DNA from: Pantoea rwandensis
GTDB lineage: Bacteria > Pseudomonadota > Gammaproteobacteria > Enterobacterales > Enterobacteriaceae
NCBI RefSeq assembly: GCF_002095475.1
Contig: NZ_MLFR01000004.1
Location: forward strand, 62,001 to 126,000
Length of the DNA stretch: 64,000 nucleotides
Reading direction: 5' to 3'
The position numbers and the translations under genes were made by a program. Under the pieces are notes generated by a model. It searched no databases. It worked only from the letters and a program-made list of their open reading frames with translations, and was not told the DNA's origin. Shown one piece after another: positions 55,261 to 63,397 of this stretch. Position 1 is the stretch's first letter, and every line of letters begins with the position of its first letter.

Positions 55261-57867
55261 ATGTCTGAAATCAGCCGTGCCGTATTGTTCGGCAAATTGG
55301 ATACGCTGTTATTTACCTCGCTGGAAAGCGCGACCGCTTTTTGTAAGTTGCGCGGCAACCCTTATGTTGAATTGGTGCATTGGTTACATCAGCTGATGCA
55401 GCAGCAAGAGGGTGACCTGCAGCGGGTAATCAGCCATTTTTCACTGGATGAAAACGCGCTGACGCGAGATGTCGTTGCCGCCCTTGACCGCCTGCCACGT
55501 GGTGCAAGTGCCGTTTCCGATCTCGCTGAACACATTGATAGTGCAGTGGAGCGAGCCTGGGTTTACGCCTCGCTCAAATACGGTGCCACGCGCATACGTG
55601 GCGGTCATCTGCTAATCGGAATGCTAAAAACCTTCAACCTCGCCAGTGTGTTAAAGGGCATCTCACCGCAATTTGCCCGCATCAATGCCGATGCGTTGTT
55701 GGAGCAGTTCGATCACGTGCTGGGCAGCAGCAAAGAAGCGCAGCAGTCTGCGGTTCAGCCCAATGCTGAAAACGTCGCGCCGCCTGCCGGTACAAATACC
55801 CTGGCGCAGTACGGTCAGGACCTCACCGCTCGTGCCCGTGAAGGCCGCATCGATCCTGTGACCGGACGCGATGAAGAGATCCGTCAGATGGTGGATATCT
55901 TGATGCGTCGCCGTCAAAACAACCCGCTGCTGACGGGGGAAGCCGGTGTGGGTAAAACCGCGGTGGTGGAAGGTCTGGCCTTGCGTATTGCCGCTGGCGA
56001 TGTCCCTGCATCACTGCGTGATGTGCAGTTGTGGCTGCTGGATATCGGCATGCTACAGGCGGGGGCCGGAATGAAAGGCGAGTTCGAGGCGCGTTTGCAG
56101 GCACTGATCAATGACGTGCAATCCAGCCCCACGCCGATTGTGCTGTTTGTGGATGAGATCCACACGCTGGTGGGTGCGGGTGGACAGCAGGGCACCGGTG
56201 ATGCCGCCAACCTGCTGAAACCGGCGCTGGCGCGCGGGCAACTGCGCACCATCGGGGCCACCACCTGGGCAGAATATAAAAAATATATCGAGAAAGATCC
56301 GGCACTGACGCGCCGATTCCAGACCGTGCAGGTGCAGGAGCCGGATGAAGCCAAAGCGATTCTGATGCTGCGCAGTACTGTGAGTGCTTTGGAGAAACAT
56401 CATCAGGTATTACTGCTGGATGAAGCAGTTAGCGCGGCAGTCAAGCTGTCGCATCGCTATATTCCAGCCCGCCAGTTGCCAGATAAAGCGGTGGCGTTGC
56501 TGGATACGGCCTGTGCGCGTGTGGCGGTGAGTCAGGGCGCACAGCCTGCGGCACTGGAAGATTGTTTACATCGTCTGGCGGCGCTCGACATCGAAGCGGA
56601 AATCATCGCGCGCGAAATCACCGTCGGTTTGGGCGACGTGGCGCGTCAGCAAGAGATGGCAGCACAGCGTGTGGCGCTGGAAGCTGAACGTGATGCACTT
56701 GAGCAACGCTGGCAACAAGAGCGTGAGCTGGTAGAGCAGCTGATAGCTCTACGCGCACGTTGTGTGGTGGAAGGTGAAGCTGTGCTGCGCGAGGCATTGG
56801 ATAGCACGCAGCAGCAGTTGCGTGAAGTGCAGGGTGAAACGCCCCTGCTGTTTGCCGCCGTGGATGCCAGCGTGGTGGCTGCCGTGGTCTCAGACTGGAC
56901 CGGGATCCCACTGGGGCGCATGGTGAAAAATGAGATCGACGCGGTGTTGAACCTCGCCGATACCCTGAATCAGCGCGTGATCGGCCAGCACCACGGTTTG
57001 GATTTGATCGCGAAACGTGTGCGTACCTCGCGCGCGCGTCTCGACAATCCCAACAAGCCCGTGGGCGTCTTCATGCTGTGTGGTCCTTCCGGCGTGGGTA
57101 AAACTGAGACCGCGCTGGCACTGGCCGAGTCTTTGTATGGCGGTGAGCAGAACATCATCACCATCAACATGAGTGAATTCCAGGAAGCGCACACGGTTTC
57201 GACCTTAAAAGGAGCGCCTCCGGGCTACGTTGGTTACGGCGAGGGCGGTGTGCTGACCGAAGCCGTGCGCCGTCGGCCTTACAGCGTTGTCTTGCTGGAT
57301 GAGATCGAGAAAGCCCACCCCGATGTGCATGAGCTGTTCTTCCAGGTATTTGATAAAGGCTGGATGGAGGATGGCGAAGGCCGCCACATCGATTTCCGCA
57401 ACACCATCATCATTCTCACCTCCAACGTTGGAACACAGTTGATCAGTGCGCTTTGCGCCGATCCTGAGCTGATGCCCGATTCTGAAGCGCTCAGCACCGC
57501 CCTGCGCAAACCCCTGCTGGAGGTATTCCCGCCTGCGCTGCTTGGCCGTCTGCTGGTCGTGCCGTATTACCCCCTGAGCGATGCCATGCTGGCTGAAATT
57601 GTGCAGTTGCAGTTGGCGCGCATTGTTCGTCGTCTGGCAGACAACCACAACATTGAGGCCGAGATTGATGCCTCTGTCGTGAGCCAGATCGTTCAACGTT
57701 GCACTGAGGTGGAATCAGGCGGCCGCATGGTCGATGCCATCCTCACGAATACCCTGTTGCCGCAGATGAGCCAGATGTTGCTCAGCGCCCACGCCCGCGA
57801 TGAACGCTATCGCCGAGTGCAGGTGCGTTGTGAGCAAGGCGAGTTTGTTTGCCAGTTCGATGTTTAA
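55261..57867 (+). CDS. tssH: T6SS AAA+ unfoldase ClpV (TssH)
   Basis: 868 residues. Residues about 1-160 are the Clp N domain. AAA1 has Walker A GEAGVGKT near residue 226 and VLFVDEIHTL; AAA2 has Walker A GPSGVGKTE near residue 607 and VVLLDEIEKAH. The middle coiled coil lies at about 410-510. ClpV recycles the contracted TssBC sheath with ATP. AGAG precedes the ATG. Both Walker sites are intact. Confidence 0.97.
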   Translation: MSEISRAVLFGKLDTLLFTSLESATAFCKLRGNPYVELVHWLHQLMQQQEGDLQRVISHFSLDENALTRDVVAALDRLPRGASAVSDLAEHIDSAVERAWVYASLKYGATRIRGGHLLIGMLKTFNLASVLKGISPQFARINADALLEQFDHVLGSSKEAQQSAVQPNAENVAPPAGTNTLAQYGQDLTARAREGRIDPVTGRDEEIRQMVDILMRRRQNNPLLTGEAGVGKTAVVEGLALRIAAGDVPASLRDVQLWLLDIGMLQAGAGMKGEFEARLQALINDVQSSPTPIVLFVDEIHTLVGAGGQQGTGDAANLLKPALARGQLRTIGATTWAEYKKYIEKDPALTRRFQTVQVQEPDEAKAILMLRSTVSALEKHHQVLLLDEAVSAAVKLSHRYIPARQLPDKAVALLDTACARVAVSQGAQPAALEDCLHRLAALDIEAEIIAREITVGLGDVARQQEMAAQRVALEAERDALEQRWQQERELVEQLIALRARCVVEGEAVLREALDSTQQQLREVQGETPLLFAAVDASVVAAVVSDWTGIPLGRMVKNEIDAVLNLADTLNQRVIGQHHGLDLIAKRVRTSRARLDNPNKPVGVFMLCGPSGVGKTETALALAESLYGGEQNIITINMSEFQEAHTVSTLKGAPPGYVGYGEGGVLTEAVRRRPYSVVLLDEIEKAHPDVHELFFQVFDKGWMEDGEGRHIDFRNTIIILTSNVGTQLISALCADPELMPDSEALSTALRKPLLEVFPPALLGRLLVVPYYPLSDAMLAEIVQLQLARIVRRLADNHNIEAEIDASVVSQIVQRCTEVESGGRMVDAILTNTLLPQMSQMLLSAHARDERYRRVQVRCEQGEFVCQFDV

Positions 57868-57896
57868 AGCCGTTAGTTCTCAGAGAGTTTTCGAAT

Positions 57897-59327
57897 ATGT
57901 CGGAACACGATAATACCCTGAATGTACCCAATGCTTTGCCACTGGGATACCGTTTCAATGAGTTTGAAATTAAAGAAGTTATCGGTGGTGGCGGCTTTGG
58001 CATTGTCTATCGAGCCTGGGACCATCAACTCGAACGCGATATCGCCATCAAAGAGTTTATGCCTGCCTCACTTGCGGTGCGCAGTGACGATCTCAACCTG
58101 GTGCTGCGCAGTGAGCGTCTCAGCAAAACCTTCCACGCCGGTTTGAACAGTTTTATTCAGGAAGCGCGTTTGCTGGCGCGGTTTAACCATCCCAACTTGC
58201 TGCATGTGCTGCGTTTCTGGGTACAGAACGATACCGCCTATATGGGCACGGTGTTTTACAGCGGCACCACGCTGTCGAACTTTCGTGAACGTAATCCGCG
58301 GTTGGTTGATGAAACCTGGATTCGTCGCCTACTGCCGCCATTATTGGGTGCCATCAAAACCATTCATGAAGCCGGTTATCTGCATCGTGACATCTCGTTA
58401 GATAACATTCAGATCCAGAGCAACGGCGAGCCCGTGCTGCTCGATTTTGGTTCCGCACGTAAAACCATCGGCAATCTGTCCGATGAGAGCGAAACCATGT
58501 TGCGGCCGGGTTATGCGCCGATTGAGCAGTACAGCGATAACGATGAAAGTGAGCAAGGTGCCTGGACGGATATCTACGCACTGGGTGCCGTTCTGCATAC
58601 CCTGATTACTGGTGCACCGCCGCCAGTCAGTGTGGTGCGCAGCATCGAGGATAACTACCTGCCACTGGCGCCGCGTCGCCTACCCGGCTTCTCACCTGCG
58701 TTGTTGAGTGCGGTCGATCACGCATTGGCGCTTAAGCCTGAAGATCGCCCGCAGAGTATTGATGCTTTTGCCGAGTTGATGGCGCTGCCAGAGCGTGAGT
58801 CTGAGCCTGTACTGAGTGCCAAAATCAGCGGACCAGGCACTATGCTGGTGCCGATTGAGGAAGCAGAAGAGGAAGCTGCCGTCTCGCCTGTCAAAGCGTT
58901 ACTGCGCCATCGATTCGCGTTGCCGGGCTTAGTCGCTGCCGGTGTGCTGGTGGGACTCTGTGTCGGCCTGATGATGTCTGGCGGCAGTGAAGATGCGCCA
59001 GCTGTTGAAACGGCTCAAGTTAGCGCACCCTCCACGACGCCAGCACCCGTCGAATCTACTCCCGTTGCGCCTGCCGCGCCACCGAAGGCCGAACCTGCGC
59101 CTGTGCCAGCCGAACCGGTTGCGCAGGTGTATATCAAGCTTCAGCAAGGCGAGCATGTGCAGGTCAATGGCAAGCCTCAGGCACTGGTACCGGCGACCAA
59201 TGGCTTCGCCTCGTTACAGTTGGCACCCGGTTCTTACACCTTCGCCATCAGCGGCCAAGCTGGCACGCGTGAGCAAACCTTGCAGATTAGCCAGGAAGGC
59301 GTCTGGTTGCTCGATCCACAAAGTTAA
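57897..59327 (+). CDS. ppkA: T6SS serine/threonine kinase PpkA
   Basis: 476 residues from the ATG at 57897. The kinase domain (about 15-300) shows the glycine loop GGGGFGIVYRAW, Lys in DIAIKEF, catalytic HRDISLDN and DFGSARK. One membrane helix follows (about residues 340-362), then a Pro/Ala/Thr-rich periplasmic linker and a short C-terminal domain. PpkA phosphorylates Fha to switch the T6SS on; here the periplasmic part is short, and no tagQRST sensor genes are seen. Confidence 0.93.
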   Translation: MSEHDNTLNVPNALPLGYRFNEFEIKEVIGGGGFGIVYRAWDHQLERDIAIKEFMPASLAVRSDDLNLVLRSERLSKTFHAGLNSFIQEARLLARFNHPNLLHVLRFWVQNDTAYMGTVFYSGTTLSNFRERNPRLVDETWIRRLLPPLLGAIKTIHEAGYLHRDISLDNIQIQSNGEPVLLDFGSARKTIGNLSDESETMLRPGYAPIEQYSDNDESEQGAWTDIYALGAVLHTLITGAPPPVSVVRSIEDNYLPLAPRRLPGFSPALLSAVDHALALKPEDRPQSIDAFAELMALPERESEPVLSAKISGPGTMLVPIEEAEEEAAVSPVKALLRHRFALPGLVAAGVLVGLCVGLMMSGGSEDAPAVETAQVSAPSTTPAPVESTPVAPAAPPKAEPAPVPAEPVAQVYIKLQQGEHVQVNGKPQALVPATNGFASLQLAPGSYTFAISGQAGTREQTLQISQEGVWLLDPQS

Positions 59328-59344
59328 TTGTTAGGGACTTACAT

Positions 59345-61270
59345 ATGTTCTCACGCATCACCGCACAGCTGCCGATGGACGGCCTGCTGTTCTGGAAACT
59401 GAAGGGCACCGAGGCGCTCTCCCACTCATTTACGCTGGAGGCGGAGCTGCTGTCCACCGACGCGCGGGTAGACCGCCACGCGCTGCTGGGGCAGCCGGTG
59501 ACGTTCACGCTGCCGACGCAGAGCCTGCTGAACCCGCGCTACCTCAACGGCAAAATCACCCGGGTATCGGTGCGCAGCGAGGAGCTGAACGGCACGCGCT
59601 ACGCGGTATACGCGCTGACGGTGGAGCCGGACCTGTGGCCGATGAAGCGGGACCGCAACCTGCGCATCTTCCAGGGGCAGACGGTGCCGCAGATAGTACA
59701 GACGCTGCTGAAGGAGTACGGGGTGAACGTGGAGTCGCGGCTGAGCGGCAGCTACCGGGTGTGGGAATACTGCGTGCAGTACCAGGAGAGCAGCTTTGAC
59801 TTCATCAGCCGGCTGATGGAGCTGGAGGGGATTTACTACGGCTTTCGGCACGAGGCGGAGCGTCACGTGATGGTGCTGTGCGACGCGGCGGACCAGCACC
59901 AGCCGTTCCCGGGCTACGAGACGATTGCGTACCATGTGACGCCGTCGGGCGGGAGCGTGACGGAGGAGGGCATCAGCCAGTGGTCGCTGGAGGAGAGCGT
60001 GACGCCGGGGATGTACAGCACGGACGACTACGACTTCCGCAAGCCGAACGCGTGGATGCTGCAGGCGCGGCAGAACCCGGCGTCGCCGGTGCCGGGCTCG
60101 GTGGACGTGTATGACTGGCCGGGTCACTTTGTGGACCACAGCCACGGCGAGTTTTACACGCGCATCCGCCAGGAGGTGTGGCAGGTGGAGCACCACAGCG
60201 TGAGCGGTTCGGGCACGGCCACGGGCATCGCGCCGGGCTTTACCTTTTCGATTCTCAACGCGCCACACTTCAGCGACAACGGGGAGTACCTGGTGACGTC
60301 GGCGCAGTATGACTTCGCGGAGAACAGCTACGCCAGCGGCGACGGGGAAGGCTCAACGCACAACATTGCGTTCACGGTTTTGCCGGCAGGGGTGACGTAC
60401 CGCGCGGCGCCGGCGACGCGGTGGCCGAAGACGCACGGCCCGCAGACGGCGAAGGTGGTGGGTCCGAAGGGGGAGTCCATCTGGACGGACCGCTACGGGC
60501 GGGTGAAGGTGAAGTTCCACTGGGACCGGCTGGCGAAGGGCGACGACACCAGCTCGTGCTGGGTGCGCGTCTCAAGCGCGTGGGCGGGCCAGGGCTTCGG
60601 CGGGGTTCAGATCCCGAGGGTGAACGACGAGGTGGTGGTGGACTTCATCAACGGCGACCCGGACCGTCCGCTGATAATCGGCAGGGTGTACAACGAGGCG
60701 AGCATGCCGCCGTGGGCGCTGCCGGCGGCGGCGACGCAGATGGGGTTTTTAAGCCGTTCAAAGGACGGGAATGCGGACACGGCAAACGCGCTGCGCTTCG
60801 AGGATAAGGCGGGTGAGGAGCAGGTGTGGATTCAGGCCGAAAGAAATATGGATACACACGTTAAGAATGATGAAACTCACAGCGTGATGAATAACCAGAC
60901 GGTGGCAGTTGGGGCTAATCATGAAACCCGTGTACAGGGCGATCATACCATTGGCACACAGGGAAACAGCAAGACTCTGACAACCGGAAACCGCATAGAA
61001 AGAACTTTAGCCTCCTATGTCATAGCCGCGGGTGAAAGTATCCGTATTGAATGCGGACTCAGTGCGATTGAATTGACCAAAGAAGGTGAAATCAATTTTA
61101 TCGGCAAGAATTTTAATCTTACGGTGGACAGTAAAGGTGAGATTAATACGAAAAGTGGTGAGCTCAATTTAAATCCTTCTGGCGGAACCGCTGCAATTGT
61201 CTCTCCTGGCGGGGGGCATAAAGATACCATTAAAAACGAGATTGAAAATTATTTCTCTTCTTCAGAGTAA
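59345..61270 (+). CDS. vgrG: T6SS spike protein VgrG (TssI)
   Basis: 641 residues. The gp27/gp44-like part (about 1-380) starts ITAQLPMDGLLFWKLKG; the gp5 OB fold has VKVKFHWDRLAKGDD and WAGQGFGGVQIPRVNDEVVV; a beta-helix of repeats follows. The C-terminal tail is short with no added toxin domain, so it carries the PAAR effector encoded downstream. The first 1.5 kb is strikingly GC-rich, while from about 60840 the sequence turns AT-rich, a mosaic joint. Confidence 0.96.
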   Translation: MFSRITAQLPMDGLLFWKLKGTEALSHSFTLEAELLSTDARVDRHALLGQPVTFTLPTQSLLNPRYLNGKITRVSVRSEELNGTRYAVYALTVEPDLWPMKRDRNLRIFQGQTVPQIVQTLLKEYGVNVESRLSGSYRVWEYCVQYQESSFDFISRLMELEGIYYGFRHEAERHVMVLCDAADQHQPFPGYETIAYHVTPSGGSVTEEGISQWSLEESVTPGMYSTDDYDFRKPNAWMLQARQNPASPVPGSVDVYDWPGHFVDHSHGEFYTRIRQEVWQVEHHSVSGSGTATGIAPGFTFSILNAPHFSDNGEYLVTSAQYDFAENSYASGDGEGSTHNIAFTVLPAGVTYRAAPATRWPKTHGPQTAKVVGPKGESIWTDRYGRVKVKFHWDRLAKGDDTSSCWVRVSSAWAGQGFGGVQIPRVNDEVVVDFINGDPDRPLIIGRVYNEASMPPWALPAAATQMGFLSRSKDGNADTANALRFEDKAGEEQVWIQAERNMDTHVKNDETHSVMNNQTVAVGANHETRVQGDHTIGTQGNSKTLTTGNRIERTLASYVIAAGESIRIECGLSAIELTKEGEINFIGKNFNLTVDSKGEINTKSGELNLNPSGGTAAIVSPGGGHKDTIKNEIENYFSSSE

Positions 61271-61285
61271 TGTTAAGGAATAACT

Positions 61286-62080
61286 ATGGCTATTTATACT
61301 CTTCAGGAAGCCTCGCTAGAGTTGCCCGATATATTTAAAGACCGCACTATGAATTTGTTCACACTCAGCGAGAATAATGCCAGCGAGTTCACTTTTGTGG
61401 TATCACGGGCTTCGGCATCCCATGATGATACTGTGCAGAAAGTTGCTGCAAGAATCCTAAAAGAAATGGGCACGACTGTAGAGGCATTCGCCAGCATTAC
61501 ATCAAAAGTTATCACGGTTGATGGCTTATCCGCTGTTGAGCTTTTTTATCATTTTGAAAATGGTGGCGTTCAGATATGGCAGAAGCAGACCGTAATTCTG
61601 CTCGATGAAGAGCTGAGTGGGAAGAAGGTGGTCTGTTATATCGGAACCTGCCCAGGGAAATTCGGTGAATATTATCAAAAACAGTATCAGACGATCATCA
61701 ACAGTATCCGTTTCAATCATTCTGAAAGTGATATTGAACCCCTCCCCATATCACCCGACTCTACCGATACTTTTTTCTCTCTCGATAATGACACCAAAAT
61801 CCTCACTGCTCATGAAACGGTCAACTCACTCTATCAGCATGTTGATTTAAAGAGAGCACTGAATGGACATTACTTATTTTTTAATTCAGCGGGTCAGTCA
61901 CTACATATTGCGGCGCTGAATGATCAAGAACCACTACGTTACGCGTTGTGGACGTCACCGGGAAGGCACAATTCATCTCTATCTGGCGTGATTGACGTTG
62001 TTAAGCAATTTGAAGGGCCTGAGGAGTTAAACAGCGAAGAGCAAATCAGGGCTTTTTTACAGAGGCATAAGGATGTGTAA
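61286..62080 (+). CDS. Eag-type T6SS chaperone (DcrB/DUF1795) with C-terminal extension
   Basis: 264 residues. Residues about 1-145 form the DcrB-like Eag fold (LPDIFKDRTMNLFTL, VSRASASHDDTVQ, IGTCPGKFGEYYQKQYQTIINSIRF). Such chaperones bind the hydrophobic prePAAR helices of the next-encoded effector and load it on VgrG. Residues about 146-264 are an added domain of unknown type, ending in a helix rich in charged residues (EEQIRAFLQRHK). AAGGAAT precedes the ATG, 15 bases after vgrG, and the effector starts three bases after the stop. Confidence 0.82.
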   Translation: MAIYTLQEASLELPDIFKDRTMNLFTLSENNASEFTFVVSRASASHDDTVQKVAARILKEMGTTVEAFASITSKVITVDGLSAVELFYHFENGGVQIWQKQTVILLDEELSGKKVVCYIGTCPGKFGEYYQKQYQTIINSIRFNHSESDIEPLPISPDSTDTFFSLDNDTKILTAHETVNSLYQHVDLKRALNGHYLFFNSAGQSLHIAALNDQEPLRYALWTSPGRHNSSLSGVIDVVKQFEGPEELNSEEQIRAFLQRHKDV

Positions 62081-62083
62081 GCT

Positions 62084-63397
62084 ATGGCGGAATTCAATGC
62101 TGCGCGAGAGCAGGATGACATAGCGCATACTGCATCCAAGGGATGGATGATAGCAGGCCTGATCGGTGGAGCAATACTGGGTGCTGCAGCAGTTGTTGTA
62201 ACCGGAGGTGCGGCGTTGATAGCCGTATCAGCCGCTGCGGCAGGTGCCTGTGCAGCAGGAGGGATAGGTGAGGTGCTGGGTAGTATGTCCTGGGCACCAC
62301 GACACAACACCGGTAAGCTCTTGTCTGGCTCCCCTAATGTTTTTATTAACAGCAGACCTGCAATACGTGCCCATTTATCGAAAGGGAACTGTGATGAACA
62401 CAGTGGTTCGCTGCAACTGGTAGCAGAAGGTTCAGACAAGGTTTTTATCAATAATTACCCGGCAGCGCGTATCGGTGACCGTCTAACCTGTAGTGCAGAG
62501 ATTGCCAGCGGATCCTCGAATGTTTTTATCGGCGGAGGGAAGTACCAGACCGACGACATTAACCCGGAAATTCCCGACTGGGTTAACTGGATAATGATGG
62601 GTATAGGTACGGCCGCTGTGGGCGTACTGGCTTCGCCAGCTATAGCTTTGCTTGGATTGGCAGGTGCGCTGGGTGGTGGCTATGCCGGTAACTGGGTCGG
62701 TGGAAAACTCTTCGGTGAGGGCTCGGATGGTCAGAAATGGTCTATGCTGGCGGGAAGCTTCATCGGCGGAGCCGCTGGCAGCAAAGGTGGAATGAAGTTT
62801 GATGGCTGGCGAGTTGAAAATTCAAAAATCATCGTTGAGAATTTCACAGAACCTAAAATGACCTTAGCAGAAGCTGTAGGTAAAGATACCGCTGATGCTT
62901 GGATTGCTCAAGGTAAAGCAAACGCACTCAAAAATGCACCTAAATTGTTGAAAAATTTATCAGATGATCAAATTGGTGCACTCTATGGTTATACTACCAA
63001 TGAAGGTTATTCGGCAATTAATCCAGCTTTACGTGGCACAACTGAATTAACTCCAAACTTAGAAGCATTTGCTGATCATGCAACCGAAGGCCTTCTAAAA
63101 CTTCCAGCGTATGCCGGAGAAACATCCAGAGGCATATCGGAATTACCCTCATCAGTGTTGAACCAAAATCAAATTGGAAATGTTGTATCTGATCCTGCCT
63201 TCATGAGTACATCTGCTAAAGAGCCATTTTCTGGAAATATCAACATTAACATCAAAGGAACTTCTGGAAAAGACATAAACTTTCTTTCACAATATCCCAA
63301 TGAAGCTGAAGTTTTATACCCACCCGGTACTAAATTTAAAGTAGTAAATCGTGTGGATGTAGATGGGCAGATTTTCTTGAATTATGAGGAGTTATAA
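62084..63397 (+). CDS. PrePAAR-PAAR T6SS effector with C-terminal ADP-ribosyltransferase toxin
   Basis: 437 residues. Residues about 1-20 are a prePAAR-like motif, 21-65 a hydrophobic region of two helices, about 75-160 the PAAR domain (SGSPNVFINSRPA, VFINNYPAARIGD, SGSSNVFIGGG), 165-215 a second hydrophobic region, and from about 245 the toxin. It has the three motifs of R-S-E ADP-ribosyltransferases: Arg349 in YAGETSRG, Ser375-Thr-Ser in FMSTS and Glu407-x-Glu409 in NEAEVLYPPGTKF. Position after vgrG and an Eag gene and before a glycohydrolase gene matches Tre1-type effectors; Tre1 modifies FtsZ in target cells. The target here is not known. The base composition drops in GC where the toxin begins. 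The stop overlaps the next start (TAATG). Confidence 0.85.
   Translation: MAEFNAAREQDDIAHTASKGWMIAGLIGGAILGAAAVVVTGGAALIAVSAAAAGACAAGGIGEVLGSMSWAPRHNTGKLLSGSPNVFINSRPAIRAHLSKGNCDEHSGSLQLVAEGSDKVFINNYPAARIGDRLTCSAEIASGSSNVFIGGGKYQTDDINPEIPDWVNWIMMGIGTAAVGVLASPAIALLGLAGALGGGYAGNWVGGKLFGEGSDGQKWSMLAGSFIGGAAGSKGGMKFDGWRVENSKIIVENFTEPKMTLAEAVGKDTADAWIAQGKANALKNAPKLLKNLSDDQIGALYGYTTNEGYSAINPALRGTTELTPNLEAFADHATEGLLKLPAYAGETSRGISELPSSVLNQNQIGNVVSDPAFMSTSAKEPFSGNININIKGTSGKDINFLSQYPNEAEVLYPPGTKFKVVNRVDVDGQIFLNYEEL

Noticed and set aside
59426..60268. 280-residue open frame antisense to vgrG, rich in His, Arg and Leu
   Set aside because: It is a by-product of the GC-rich codon use of vgrG; no start site or family match.
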